Source of the DNA: Legionella sp. W10-070
GTDB lineage: Bacteria > Pseudomonadota > Gammaproteobacteria > Legionellales > Legionellaceae
DNA: 64,000 nt
Reading direction: 5' to 3'
NCBI RefSeq assembly: GCF_900640175.1
Contig: NZ_CAAAJC010000013.1
Location: forward strand, 20,033 to 84,032
The notes beneath the pieces are model-generated. The model saw nothing but the letters and a program-made list of their open reading frames with translations. It ran no database searches and was not told the origin of the DNA. Position 1 is the first letter of the stretch, and every line of letters begins with the position of its first letter. Both the position numbers and the translations under genes were made by a program. Below are positions 16,401 to 24,719 of the stretch, piece by piece.

Positions 16401-18971
16401 CGTGATTAGTTGTAGCTTTTGCTCCCTGGATTTATTTTGGAAAAAATTGGCTGCTTTTTGCCAGTTGGCCAAGGTTAATTCCTGCATCGATTTAGTCAAA
16501 ATAGCAGCGATGCAGGGGATTTCTACAGCGTTGAGACTTGATGATGCAATTTGTGCCAGGTATTGTGCACCCAGGGATGCATCTCCGTTTTGACAGATAT
16601 CGGCTGCAAGCCGAGCCAGGATGGGATCAAAGCGATCAGGACTGTTGAGTTGTGTTGTTAACAAGGTATTGCAAGGCGCTTCCTCATAATCGATATCTGG
16701 TTTTAGCAAGCGCCAACAGGCCTGCTTCAAATAAAGATAGTTCTTTTTTCCCTGTTCATTCAGTGTCTGTTGCACTGCTCCAAGGTTGATGAATAAATGT
16801 TGTAATTTCTGCGGTGTCAGGCGAAAATGAGTAAGCAATTCAAGGGCGATAGTTCGACATTCTTCATGTTCAAGCGTTACCCTATTTAAAATACGGCTGG
16901 CTCTCAGCCTGAGATCCGTTTGGACACTATTGACCAGATAACCATGCAACAAACTGGGGGTGATTTCTTGAAGTGGAGATGAGCGGGAGGCCAGGGAAAT
17001 GAGGCAACCTGGCGTTTTAAGCAGGTATTTGGCCAAATCCTTTGCTTGTGGATCAGCAATCCATTGATGGATAGGAGCTTTCTCTTCATAAGAGGATTGC
17101 AAACGGCGGCAAAAGTGATGTAAAAGTTGTTCCAGGGTAGGACAGTAATCTTTATCAGTCTGTACCTTCTCAAGCAATTGAAAAATGACCGTTATCAAAT
17201 TTTTATCGTCAATTGACGGGACTAATTTATTTAGGAGTCCTTCACTGATAATGGGGGTATTGAGGAGTAAAAAAAGCAAAAGCGGCTGTCGGTCATCGTT
17301 GGTTAATAATTCGACAAAGCCATGATGTGTGCGGTAACCATGACGGATCCCATATAAATAAAGATCTAAAAATTCAGTACTGGTATACCGTTTAAGTAAG
17401 GCTAATTGGCTTGAAGGTTTCAGAATAGTAAGCAGGGAATGGCAATAAGGTAATAAACGGTGCTTATTAAAATCTTCAGTGAATAGAACATGGAGCCATT
17501 GAAAACTAATTTTGCTGTTTTCATTGAAATTTAAAAAAATGGCTTTGATTGCCTCATTGGCCGCGCTTTCCGGAAGTAGTTTAATCGTTCTTGCTAAATC
17601 AACTAAATGCGAGGAAGGAGAAGATGAGCAGGCTATTTTCTCGCACAAAACCTGGTAATAAAGTGAGGACAACGTCGCAGTGTCATGCTGTAAGGCATGG
17701 CATAAGGCTGCGATATGGCCGCAAAGTTTAATAAGTTGGCTTTCATCTAATCTTTTCAGACAGACTTCAATTAAACCCTGATGGCGAATATTACTGCCAG
17801 TTATAAAATTAATGGTAAAGGTTTTATCTTCATCATCAATCGCATCCATGCAAGCCAGTAGCTGTTCTTGGTCATAGGTTTTTTCAATAAAGGTGTCCAG
17901 AAAGCGAATGAAATCTGCCAGATTGTTCTGTACATGGGAATAGTATTGTTTAAGGAAGGTTGGAAGTTCTTTCAACGGTAAATCTGCAAAAACGGCTAAT
18001 AAAGCTTTATTGACCACCTCCTTAAATGAGGGATCCTGTAAATTATATTTTCCTAGCGTGTTGAGGAGTTCAGATACTAATTCTTTTTGTTGCCGGGCGC
18101 TGGTTTGCGACAGAAGCCTTTTTGTCATCAGGATATTTGCCAACTCACTATTGTTGTGAATTAGGGACTGGTAGTCTGAAGGGGAGGCAGTTGCCCGTAC
18201 TGCCAAGGCAGAAGCAAGGGCTTCATATTTTTGTAAATAGGTTTTCCTGCATTCAGCAAAATGGTTGTTTGGCTGTTTTCTGTATCCTGATACATAGGTG
18301 GCTGCCTGCGCTCTTAACTGAAAGGTAATTGTTACTAATTGTTCAGTAGGAAGGACCAGGCTTAGGTAATTAAGATTAGTATGGCCGCATAGGGCGGGGG
18401 AGAGTAGCAGACTGGCTGCAAGCTTCCCTAAATGTTGATGCAATTCGCTATTTAAGGCATTCTTTGCATGATTAGACAGGACAAAATTGATTAATCCTTC
18501 CAGCCAGGGAGAATGGGCATTGGCAGTCTCTGATAAGCGTTCATAAAGGCGCTCGCGTTGTATTGCTGGTAAGCAGGTAAGCAAACAAGTTATCGCCTCT
18601 TTTTGAGGCGCGTTTTCAATCCATAAGAGAAGATTGGAAAGCAAATCTTGCCAGTGATCTTGCTTATCGAGGATAAAGAGCGCATTTAGTTGGGTGAGCA
18701 CCTGCCTGATTTGCTTTTTATCCGAATGATTTAGAGCGTTTATTAATAATGAGGTGTTAATTTTATTTTTTAGCTGGAAATAGTTTTCTGCGCTACTCTC
18801 TTCGTTGAGTAACGTGAGCAGGAGAAGGAGGTTCTCAAAGGATTTTTTTTCTGCAAGCCTATCAATAAGATCATTTAGCAGAATAACTGAAGGGGACTCT
18901 TGTTTAAAGAGCTTACGAGCCAGGGTAATATCAATTTTAGATAGGAAGGCCGCAACAAAATTCTCGCCCAT
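10467..18971 (-). CDS. Giant alpha-helical protein (2834 residues), unknown
   Basis: A single uninterrupted frame of 8.5 kb encodes a protein I cannot assign. It is rich in Leu, Gln, Ser and Ala, with repeated short amphipathic helices throughout (many L-x-x-L-L and P-containing turns), suggesting an alpha-solenoid or spectrin-like scaffold. No signal peptide, clear transmembrane segment, Walker motif or protease motif was seen. A more basic and aromatic segment lies about 370 residues from the C-terminus (FRIWLKRSIFYGWETWF). The ATG at 18971 is preceded by AAGGAG at good spacing; a TTG six bases further out is unlikely. Large helical proteins are frequent among Legionella effectors, but nothing in the sequence proves secretion. 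Confidence 0.85.
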   Translation of the reverse strand: MGENFVAAFLSKIDITLARKLFKQESPSVILLNDLIDRLAEKKSFENLLLLLTLLNEESSAENYFQLKNKINTSLLINALNHSDKKQIRQVLTQLNALFILDKQDHWQDLLSNLLLWIENAPQKEAITCLLTCLPAIQRERLYERLSETANAHSPWLEGLINFVLSNHAKNALNSELHQHLGKLAASLLLSPALCGHTNLNYLSLVLPTEQLVTITFQLRAQAATYVSGYRKQPNNHFAECRKTYLQKYEALASALAVRATASPSDYQSLIHNNSELANILMTKRLLSQTSARQQKELVSELLNTLGKYNLQDPSFKEVVNKALLAVFADLPLKELPTFLKQYYSHVQNNLADFIRFLDTFIEKTYDQEQLLACMDAIDDEDKTFTINFITGSNIRHQGLIEVCLKRLDESQLIKLCGHIAALCHALQHDTATLSSLYYQVLCEKIACSSSPSSHLVDLARTIKLLPESAANEAIKAIFLNFNENSKISFQWLHVLFTEDFNKHRLLPYCHSLLTILKPSSQLALLKRYTSTEFLDLYLYGIRHGYRTHHGFVELLTNDDRQPLLLFLLLNTPIISEGLLNKLVPSIDDKNLITVIFQLLEKVQTDKDYCPTLEQLLHHFCRRLQSSYEEKAPIHQWIADPQAKDLAKYLLKTPGCLISLASRSSPLQEITPSLLHGYLVNSVQTDLRLRASRILNRVTLEHEECRTIALELLTHFRLTPQKLQHLFINLGAVQQTLNEQGKKNYLYLKQACWRLLKPDIDYEEAPCNTLLTTQLNSPDRFDPILARLAADICQNGDASLGAQYLAQIASSSLNAVEIPCIAAILTKSMQELTLANWQKAANFFQNKSREQKLQLITTLIAQVEHCSNHPLIEKSLAFISSMQDFESLLPLLSDRHLQWLIRESNPADLIIKFPHWLDKLLVEGRFDKLDYGSLFSLLPQDRAFLDSLYEKKALLPYLTRLFIRLAANNNCTAHCIAICQQLNNQPVKIKRQFLTEVQQSISSQNIAPSILLVINLILLQIPDLNANQYDDIKLVLGHLKLLASLIQNKTIDSSQFAHFSREVQQIVLNTIAFLESYDRRWSNLILGSKAFAQSALTWLENIDRKSTATHPLTTLLLASNCTRLHPDLTRHPHYQEFIKQLLSAPPAIMNEDQFAIFFDTLNEKNRKELGLDLLQQPILGDLQWSSLMTLARALPVDTLFKIYQQSKTRFIFVDLLARHPASIAALGQSERNMLLAEITSGKQILRILDSFSPISTKTAFTEAIFDYLKTESIPLATWLKSMNVDWQTFAAFSNYAVSEENKLQLQQLVGENQYYRRCLSDYLQNPSLDIPPEPAGFLYSVLEQTAIDPWRGLSCHPGLLQRLNKGMFSQMLQAQIQLLTQINQLSAFYEPFSSCDEVASQALTSSRWIQRLPLLTAVMEIMNQYQNADEQIKACISQTPLYQQIILPIYSKHNESIAEIQLNCLFNLLIEYLQVIKEVNFSHYQRVSAIVNHFQRQLKTIEHFSPAKLIQLFRTDSYFSRIRNNKIQPLDKIEIDLLTTAAAQHQHWLESCCYSITARLETLLTSALNIPGLLAVPQFREWLLLQFFSPITENMDSQLLQRLLAYYPNQDLIAQLESVHQQLITFTRAYHGLKQATASSIQTFVGQLMLQPLTHLRLQYQASKFAQKPHLTNLLRLVIQAKENRLSWPQLATLFLPESYTRGLEIDWIRMELATLDEIGQRLTARWKQLSSLGLGYNRDAQDFERLGNLSYSSIKNKQPYDLAVLLNSYLPAFSSPANETLCHQLLYTLEHLFSEPEKTQELLANLSHSLLTRVVNFALQTPKQYQQLLQQIIYAGLGGKYRNLISDYLQHFTGEEDKEHIDLFLQHLSIPRLASLKPADCEKMLLVQRLLFFIEPQPELSGWCALDDKETWACFCGDASIYANLLRLQQELIQYSPEDKTIIKATKNLACCFDFLLCQSKGVVYYQSMEKFEKEINSQQPAVYYHWLCLSSFLTKDKRRLTPHFLAWLKETDETEIANQPFLEKLLFHMLNHNLLPDLCQRIPTITTLTKAKTSWLFERIIQVSPIDSALVENIVQGFSWPWLQTQVKASSFNRLQLLQSILKHKPHVDVILETSTSRLDFLSVLKQCPFSLNELIHLLNSTPDSNIQSLIAAYLLSRKDYLEKLPGTSPFNHLVGASQRLPQRLQPLTAQLNLDSLPLEAIAQFSPEAAFCLLCSIKHFRQLNEPSLRLILKTIAEQDLILGYWLHYYAGMPGSDKVLATLMNISTRKMTNQLTRITEKKRQTIVATLIKNLDQLSASSRKNLIGLCDESHLGELCRLYLYGGQEQGYAVTFINQLLENIFADDPLFTSENIQLLIRLSERETFCLLQEKMARSTSDYLRSSAVFADCSVFYDDGRININRMQKFIPLLQNTTDNENRRNFLHRLTKGWGKQQPIKESPVTEFPVNPLIQTLGKHASKITAIDYFLIHYHGQTEPLKRCMNSYLKAFEGNSSTISGRKQLHTSAWIMGRSEIAADTRKALFECFLNHPLLFDQEICAKLLSFNCSKAIEYFGQGADYQNLITLCSLGLPLLPKESEERNMAKQALKEAQFETSIAKISGFLARFRIWLKRSIFYGWETWFQPRKPLFVEITEAVKATSEEDSLPDSQELKPVLPRRENLPVLLSRINAEADLRSLSNLVEALVIYEWQRHDSSELQTREAVDLLFEKLLNRARHDRNLDNWLVANLEPLITNRKQLIALYCQFNQKDKLASLLSRATQGPGSFHELASLLNESSLPALIENDNQSLGSQQARFPFLEEISGKFSYLASFFQIPGSRINDSAPKNTTPSTLL

Positions 18972-19075
18972 AGCCAACTCCTTGTCTGATTAAGGCTTAA
19001 ACGAATTGAGGTAATAATTGCAATCCTTTGAATAGATCCAGAATAACGGTTTGAAAAATAAATTCAATATCTGTT

Positions 19076-20527
19076 TTATTTTTGCCAAAAATGAGGGGAA
19101 AAGAGAATAAGTAAAGAAAATATTTCCAATCTGCCCGCAAGCATGGAAAAGATTAATAACCATTTACTGCCTTGGCTAAGTTCAGCAAAATTGCCACTGA
19201 TTTCTCCAAGCCCCGCGCCTGCATTGGCTAAGGAAGCAGTAATTGCTGAGAAGGAAGTAACAAAATCATTGCCAAGCGCCATAAATACAACCATCAGCAA
19301 CAAAAAAAGAGCAATAAAAACGGAAATAAATCCCCACATGGATTCAAGGATCGGTTCTGCCAAGGTATGCTTTCCAAATTTAATGGGGATAAGTGCATGA
19401 GGATGAAGCAGCCTTATCATTTCCCGTTTGCTTTGCTTATAGATCAATAGTGCGCGAATGGTTTTTATTCCGCCGCAAGTTGAGCCGGAGCAACCGCCAA
19501 TGATGGCTAATAACATGATCAGGATAGGGACATAGGAAGGCCAGGTACTAAAAGGAGCGGAGTTAAACCCTGTGGTTGTAGCCAAAGAAATCACATTAAA
19601 CAGACTTTTTATAAAGGCATGGCCGATGCCAAAAAAGCTATGATGAATTAAACTTAGGGTGACAAGGAGGCTGGCACTAAGAAGCAGGCCAATATAGAAA
19701 CGAAATTCTTCATCCTGCCAGTAGTGATTTAAGCTTCTTTTTTTAAAGGCGACAAAATGCAGGGCAAAGTTAGTGCCTCCAAGCAGCATGAAAAGACAGC
19801 CAATCAGCTCAATGGTTTCGCTTTTATAATAAGCAAAACTCTCATCATGCATCGAAAATCCGCCAGTTGATACCGTAGCAAAACTTTCACCCAGGGCATC
19901 AAACCAGTCCATCCCTGCGGCCCAATAGCATAGGGTGCATAATAAAGTTAGGAATAAATAAAGAAACCATAATGCCTTGGCTGTCTGGGCGATACGGGGT
20001 GTCAATTTACTGTCTTTCATTGGTCCTGGGGTTTCTGCCCTGAAAAGTTGCATGCCCCCTACACCAAGCATTGGCAGGATAGCGACCGCTAAAACGATAA
20101 TCCCCATGCCGCCTAAAAATTGTAATTGCTGGCGATAAAATAATATGGCATGAGGCAAGCCTTCCAGGTGCCGAATAATACTGGCTCCGGTAGTAGTAAA
20201 GCCTGAAACTGACTCAAACAAGGCATCCGTCATACTATGGTTATGATGGTCGATGGCAAAAATAAAAGGCAATGATGCAAAAAAACAAAGAACAAACCAA
20301 AACAGGGCAACAATAAGGAAACCGTCACGAATCTTCAGTTCATTATGTTGCTTTCTGCAGCTGAACCAGAGTGTTGCGCCAGTTGCAAAGGTACAGCCAA
20401 AGGCTGCCAGGAAGGGCAACCAGAATTTTTCGCTGAAGATGAAGTTGATAAGCAGCGGAGTAAGCATACTCACACTAAACATCATTAAAAGCAGCCCCAG
20501 GATACGTAGGATGGTTTTAATTTGCAT
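19076..20527 (-). CDS. trkH: Trk potassium uptake, membrane subunit TrkH
   Basis: This polytopic inner-membrane protein of 483 residues forms the K+ channel of the Trk system. Pore-loop segments typical of the family are visible: SGFTTTGAS, VSTGGFSMH, LATTTGFNSAP and LANAGAGLGE. The segment GMQLFRAETPGPMKDSKLTPRIAQTAK is also characteristic. It begins three bases after the end of trkA and is the last gene of the lptM-dapF-trkA-trkH run, so it is probably cotranscribed with its regulator. Confidence 0.95.
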   Translation of the reverse strand: MQIKTILRILGLLLMMFSVSMLTPLLINFIFSEKFWLPFLAAFGCTFATGATLWFSCRKQHNELKIRDGFLIVALFWFVLCFFASLPFIFAIDHHNHSMTDALFESVSGFTTTGASIIRHLEGLPHAILFYRQQLQFLGGMGIIVLAVAILPMLGVGGMQLFRAETPGPMKDSKLTPRIAQTAKALWFLYLFLTLLCTLCYWAAGMDWFDALGESFATVSTGGFSMHDESFAYYKSETIELIGCLFMLLGGTNFALHFVAFKKRSLNHYWQDEEFRFYIGLLLSASLLVTLSLIHHSFFGIGHAFIKSLFNVISLATTTGFNSAPFSTWPSYVPILIMLLAIIGGCSGSTCGGIKTIRALLIYKQSKREMIRLLHPHALIPIKFGKHTLAEPILESMWGFISVFIALFLLLMVVFMALGNDFVTSFSAITASLANAGAGLGEISGNFAELSQGSKWLLIFSMLAGRLEIFSLLILFSPHFWQK

Positions 20528-20530
20528 GAC

Positions 20531-21907
20531 TTAGCTCATAAAGGTCAGACTAACTTGGAAGAGGGATTCCACCTGGCGCACATAGCGCCTTTTCAGCAGT
20601 AATAACAGGACATGATCTCCTGACTCTAAAAGGAGCTGTGGATCGGCCATCAGCAGCTTTTTATCCCTCATCACACCTGCAATAAAACTGCTGGGAGGTA
20701 ATTCAATCTCCGCAAGACGACGGCCAACTACCTGAGAAGTATATCTGTCTCCATGGGTAATTAATTCTATCGCCTCCGCTTCCTCATTCTGCAGTCGATG
20801 AACCTTTACCATATTTCCCCGCCTTAATTTGGTGAGAATACTGCCAATGGTAATCAGTTGAGGGGAAATCGCATGGTCAATATTGCTATCCTGAATGAGT
20901 TCTACATAGGCATTGCGATTGACAAGGGCAATGACATATCGTGCTCCCAGGCGTTTTGCTTGCAGGCAGGACATAATATTGGTCTCATCATCATTGGTGA
21001 CTGCACAAAAAACGTCGGTAAATTCGATATTTTCATTAAGCAGCAGATCGCGATCTGCAATATCTCCTTGCAGAACCGTACTCTTATGAAGTTGGGAAGC
21101 AAGGTTGCTGGCATGAGACAAATTACGGTCAATGACCTTAATGCGGTATTTATTTTCCAGGGTTTGTGCCAGCCTGGAGCCGATATGGCCGCCGCCGGCA
21201 ATCATAATCCGGCGATTAGGATGAGTATAGCGGCCTAAAGCAATGAGTACCTGCTGGATGGCCTGAGGGGAAGCTATAAACAAAACATCATCACCCGGTT
21301 TAATTTCATAATCATTGTCTGGTTCAAAGGAAATGTTGTTGTGAAAGATGGCAACCACCCGCGTTTCAATGGGATTGATATGGTTATAAAGCTGTTGAAT
21401 GGTTTTGCCAACCATCATGCCGCCAGGTTGTGGTTTAATCGTAACCAGCAGGGCTTCTCCCTCGGCAAATTCCAACACATGGGTGGTGCCAGGGTAATCA
21501 ATCAGATTCTTAATATGTTCGGTGACCAATTTTTCAGGGCTGATGCAGACATCTACTGGCACATGGCTATTACAGAATAACTGCGGATAATCATAGTAGT
21601 ACCTTGAACGAATGCGTGCTATTTTGGTAGGGGTACGGAAGAGGCTGTAGGCAATTTGACAGCCCATCATGTTAATTTCATCACTGTTGGTAACGGCAAT
21701 CAACATATCGGCCTGTTCAATGCCTGCTTCAATTAAAATATTGGGATGGGCTGCTGAACCTGAAACAGTCTGGATATCCAGACGATGTTGTAATTCACGC
21801 AGGCGATCTTCATTTAGATCAACTAAGGTTATGTCATTGTCTTCACGGGCTAAATTTTGGGCCAGCGTACCGCCTACCTGACCTGCCCCCAGGATGACTA
21901 TACGCAT
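20531..21907 (-). CDS. trkA: Trk system regulatory subunit TrkA
   Basis: This cytoplasmic 458-residue protein has two tandem NAD-binding RCK modules: the first Rossmann motif is GAGQVGGTLAQ at residue 7 and the second is AGGGHIGSRLAQ at about 236. Each is followed by a TrkA-C domain. It binds TrkH and gates K+ uptake with NAD(H)/ATP. The start ATG overlaps the dapF stop by one base, so translation is coupled. Confidence 0.96.
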   Translation of the reverse strand: MRIVILGAGQVGGTLAQNLAREDNDITLVDLNEDRLRELQHRLDIQTVSGSAAHPNILIEAGIEQADMLIAVTNSDEINMMGCQIAYSLFRTPTKIARIRSRYYYDYPQLFCNSHVPVDVCISPEKLVTEHIKNLIDYPGTTHVLEFAEGEALLVTIKPQPGGMMVGKTIQQLYNHINPIETRVVAIFHNNISFEPDNDYEIKPGDDVLFIASPQAIQQVLIALGRYTHPNRRIMIAGGGHIGSRLAQTLENKYRIKVIDRNLSHASNLASQLHKSTVLQGDIADRDLLLNENIEFTDVFCAVTNDDETNIMSCLQAKRLGARYVIALVNRNAYVELIQDSNIDHAISPQLITIGSILTKLRRGNMVKVHRLQNEEAEAIELITHGDRYTSQVVGRRLAEIELPPSSFIAGVMRDKKLLMADPQLLLESGDHVLLLLLKRRYVRQVESLFQVSLTFMS

Positions 21908-22737
21908 TAAAGGAGCACTCCTTCATAAACAAAGGTAGCAGGCCCTCGCAAATAAATAGCATCCTTCGTATCAGGCCAATCGACAATCAACTCACCTCCT
22001 GGTAAATGGACGTGGATGGATGGCTCCAACTCATAGAAAAGCCTTCCAATTGCAGCGGCAGCTACAGCACCACTGCCGCAAGCCTGAGTCTCCCCACAAC
22101 CACGCTCATAAACACGCAGGGCAATATGATTTTTATCGATAACTTGCATAAAACCAGCATTGGCTTGCTCAGGAAAAAAAGGATGCTCACTAATCTGTTT
22201 GCCCAATTTCTTCACCGGAGCTGCCTCCAGGTTTTCTACCACGCTCACTGCATGGGGATTGCCAACACTAAGGGCATGCACTGGATAAGTGAGACCGCCA
22301 TGGAGGACCAGGTTATATACCGGGGCGCGATGTGCAGCCTGCAGGGGGATATTCACTGGGTCAAGCTGGGGCCGTCCCATATTGACCGTTACTGTGTTGT
22401 CACTATTAATATGTAGCTGCATTCTCGTCGTCTGTGTAGCTACTGTGATAATTTTTTTATCCGTCAAGCCATAATGAGATGCAAAAAGGGCAAGACAACG
22501 AGCGCCATTACCGCATTGGCCTACTTCCTGTCCATTGGCATTAAAGATACGGTAAAAAAAATCAATGCCTTCCTCTCTGCTCTTTTCAATAAAAAGGCAT
22601 TGGTCAAACCCTATTCCGGTATCTCGCCGGGCAAGCTCTGCAATGGTTTCAGGTGGCCAATCTATTGTTTGTCGCACAGCATCAATGATTACAAAATCAT
22701 TACCCAAGCCATGCATTTTAGTAAATCGAACGGTCAT
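21907..22737 (-). CDS. dapF: Diaminopimelate epimerase
   Basis: DapF interconverts LL- and meso-diaminopimelate for lysine and peptidoglycan synthesis. The two catalytic cysteines are present: Cys75 in QCGNGARC and Cys220 in ETQACGSGA. The length (276) is normal. The ATG overlaps the TGA of lptM by four bases. The lptM-dapF order is common in gammaproteobacteria; the trkA-trkH pair downstream is added here. Confidence 0.97.
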   Translation of the reverse strand: MTVRFTKMHGLGNDFVIIDAVRQTIDWPPETIAELARRDTGIGFDQCLFIEKSREEGIDFFYRIFNANGQEVGQCGNGARCLALFASHYGLTDKKIITVATQTTRMQLHINSDNTVTVNMGRPQLDPVNIPLQAAHRAPVYNLVLHGGLTYPVHALSVGNPHAVSVVENLEAAPVKKLGKQISEHPFFPEQANAGFMQVIDKNHIALRVYERGCGETQACGSGAVAAAAIGRLFYELEPSIHVHLPGGELIVDWPDTKDAIYLRGPATFVYEGVLL

Positions 22738-22859
22738 TTATACACCTGATGGCTATTGGAAGTTGAAGGTTGAGGCCTGTCAGGCAGATAAAGAGGCCCT
22801 TTTTGCCCGCAAGCAGTTAAAGAGACTGCAATCAGAGTAACTGTTAATAACAAGCGCAT
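22734..22859 (-). CDS. lptM: Small lipoprotein LptM (YifL family)
   Basis: The 41-residue lipoprotein has a signal sequence and lipobox L-T-A-C, followed by GQKGPLYLP, the hallmark of LptM/YifL. In E. coli LptM binds the LPS translocon LptD/E and helps its oxidative maturation. I chose the ATG at 22859 because it gives a typical signal peptide; the frame is open farther upstream but without lipoprotein features. The stop overlaps dapF. Confidence 0.9.
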   Translation of the reverse strand: MRLLLTVTLIAVSLTACGQKGPLYLPDRPQPSTSNSHQVYK

Positions 22860-23072
22860 GAGCTTTACCACCAGACACTTCGCATTGATACAGAAAGAGC
22901 CCTTTCTTAATGTCAATGCATTAAATAAGCAAGTATAAGGAATTCCAATCCAAACTGCCATGTCTGAAAAATAAAATGAACAGTATGGTAACAAAAGATC
23001 GTGAATAATGGACATCGACAAATTTTAAACGAAGTTATGAACTGATTTAAAAATAGCTTCCGATCTAGGTGA

Positions 23073-23130
23073 GGTTAAAACGGCGGTTTTTCCTTGAAGC
23101 CTGGATGAAGCGCTAGCGGAAATCGCATAA
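23073..23130. repeat. Partial family B palindrome
   Basis: GTTAAAACGGCGGTTTTTCCTTGAAGCCTGGATGAAGCGCTAGCGGAAAT resembles the left end of the copies at 44105 and 7437, but no matching right arm is clear. The 500-base gap between lptM and the esterase gene otherwise holds only promoters that I cannot locate and the next element. Confidence 0.5.
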
Positions 23131-23201
23131 TCAAATATGATTTTGCCTCGAGATCTTTAAACTAACCTTGCTATAGCGTAGCGCATTAGTGATAATTTAG
23201 G

Positions 23202-23333
23202 GCGATTAAAAATGCGGTTTTCCAGGGCGTGTATTCATTAACTCCCGATGCTCCGTGATTGGACTGCAGGAGCTGGCGGTTAGAGGATTCATGAACCGCA
23301 GGCGTTGGCCAGGAAAGTCGCACTTTTAATCGC
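23202..23333. repeat. Inverted-repeat element with family B termini
   Basis: GCGATTAAAAATGCGGTTTTCC at the left and the inverted CGCACTTTTAATCGC at the right are the same outer ends as in the copies at 25079 and 44105, but the interior differs. It ends about 34 bases upstream of the esterase start. Confidence 0.6.
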
Positions 23334-23366
23334 ATCTGACGATAATATAAGTTTTTTGGAGAGAAG

Positions 23367-24023
23367 GTGTTAAACGTTTATACTAAAGAACCAGAGCAGC
23401 AGGCACAGGTTTGTTTAATTTGGATGCATGGTTTAGGTGCTGATGCTTCTGATATGGCAGGGCTTTCTGAGCAATTGTTACTGGAAGGAACTGCGATTCG
23501 TCATGTTTTCCTGGATGCTCCGGTGCGGCCTGTGACAATTAACAACAAAATGCCAATGCCTGCCTGGTACGATATTCTTGATCTGAAGTTTATTGCCAAT
23601 GAAGATCGAGAGGGCATCCTGGCAGCAGAAGCTCAGATTCATCAGGTGATTGATACTCAAATTGAACAGGGCATTCCTCCCGCGAGAATTTTTCTTGCCG
23701 GTTTTTCTCAGGGTGGGGCAATGGCTCTACGTACCGCCTTACACAGGGAAAAGGTTGCAGGGGTGATTTGCTTGTCAGGTTATCTGCCGCTGGCGGCTGA
23801 ATGTCGACCAGCCCTTGTCAAGACGGCACCTATGTTTATTGCCTATGGGCGTCACGACCCGCTTGTTTTACCCGCCTGGAGTAAGTTGACTGTTGATTGG
23901 TTGGCAGCAGCGGGTTATTCCAATGTGCTCTGGAAAGGCTATCCAATGGAGCATGCGGTCTGCGCGGAAGAAATCAACGATCTCTCTCAGTGGCTTGGTA
24001 CTCAAATAAAGGGAGAGGCTTGA
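23367..24023 (+). CDS. Carboxylesterase/lysophospholipase of the alpha/beta-hydrolase fold
   Basis: This 218-residue enzyme belongs to the phospholipase/carboxylesterase (abhydrolase_2) family. The nucleophile is Ser114 in GFSQGG; the Asp is in GRHDPLV and the His in MEHAV. HGLGADASDM near the N-terminus forms the oxyanion-hole region. No signal peptide is visible, so it is probably cytoplasmic, hydrolysing short acyl esters or lysophospholipids. The start is GTG with GGAGAGAAG upstream; ATG does not occur near the expected N-terminus. The stop overlaps ratA by one base. Confidence 0.9.
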   Translation: MLNVYTKEPEQQAQVCLIWMHGLGADASDMAGLSEQLLLEGTAIRHVFLDAPVRPVTINNKMPMPAWYDILDLKFIANEDREGILAAEAQIHQVIDTQIEQGIPPARIFLAGFSQGGAMALRTALHREKVAGVICLSGYLPLAAECRPALVKTAPMFIAYGRHDPLVLPAWSKLTVDWLAAAGYSNVLWKGYPMEHAVCAEEINDLSQWLGTQIKGEA

Positions 24024-24457
24024 TGACTATTGTCAAAAAGACGCGCGTGGTTTCTTTTTCTTGCGAGCAAATGTATCAATTGGTAAACGATGTAGAGCAT
24101 TATGCCGAATTCCTGCCTTATTGTTCCCAAAGTTTGGTACATCACCGTGATGAAGACGAAGTGCAGGCTACGCTGTTGATTGCTGCGGCTGGGGTCAGCA
24201 AATCATTTACCACCCGCAATCTATTGCAAGCGAATAAAATGATAGAAATTCGTTTGGTTGATGGTCCCTTTAAGCATTTAGAAGGATTTTGGCGTTTTGA
24301 TGAAGTGCCTGAAGGTTGTCAAATTTCCTTTGATTTGGAATTTGAATTCGCAGGCTGGATGTTTTCAATGCTTTTGGGTTCTGTTTTTGAACAGGTTACG
24401 GAAAAGATGGTTGATGCCTTTTGTGAGCGCGCAGAGGCTCTTTATGGTAAAAGTTGA
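24023..24457 (+). CDS. ratA: RatA-family START/Coq10-like protein
   Basis: The 144-residue protein has the START-like fold of the RatA/COQ10 family (FSCEQMYQLVNDVEHYAEFLPYC at the N-terminus; FAGWMFSMLLGSVFEQVTEKMVDAF at the C-terminus). In E. coli RatA is reported to block 70S ribosome assembly; relatives bind ubiquinone. The ATG overlaps the preceding stop (TGATG), and the gene runs 14 bases into rnfH. The RatA-RnfH pair is a standard gammaproteobacterial arrangement, so the molecular role here is most likely conserved, although which of the two proposed functions applies is unclear. Confidence 0.9.
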   Translation: MTIVKKTRVVSFSCEQMYQLVNDVEHYAEFLPYCSQSLVHHRDEDEVQATLLIAAAGVSKSFTTRNLLQANKMIEIRLVDGPFKHLEGFWRFDEVPEGCQISFDLEFEFAGWMFSMLLGSVFEQVTEKMVDAFCERAEALYGKS

Positions 24458-24719
24458 ATTAGTCTACATTAAAGAGGACGGATCAACCGTTCATTTAAAG
24501 CTCTCATTAAAACCGGGTTCTACTGTTGCGGAGGCGCTAAAAGAGTCTGGCCTCTTAACAGCCCATCCGGAAGTTAAGACACTTCCGGTGGGGATTTTTG
24601 CAAAACAGGCTTCTTTGGATACGGTGTTAAAAGCTGGCGATCGGATTGAAATTTACCGCCCGCTTGCCTTCGACCCTAAGGAAAAAAGAAGGCAGCGAGC
24701 CAAAACGAATAAGGATTAA
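24444..24719 (+). CDS. rnfH: RnfH/RatB family ubiquitin-fold protein
   Basis: The 91-residue protein fits UPF0125 (RnfH, also called RatB): a beta-grasp fold with VELVYIKEDGS at the start and GDRIEIYRPLAFDPKEKRR at the end. The function is poorly known; in E. coli it is encoded next to ratA. The ATG at 24444 lies inside the end of ratA. The gene overlaps the convergent bamE by four bases. Confidence 0.9.
   Translation: MVKVELVYIKEDGSTVHLKLSLKPGSTVAEALKESGLLTAHPEVKTLPVGIFAKQASLDTVLKAGDRIEIYRPLAFDPKEKRRQRAKTNKD

Noticed and set aside
16189..16593. 134-codon frame on the plus strand inside the giant gene
   Set aside because: It lies entirely antisense to an intact, well-started long gene; no ribosome-binding site or domain.
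20858..21238. 126-codon plus-strand frame antisense to trkA
   Set aside because: Shadow of a confidently identified gene on the opposite strand.
22006..22416. 136-codon plus-strand frame antisense to dapF
   Set aside because: Shadow of dapF; no independent signal.
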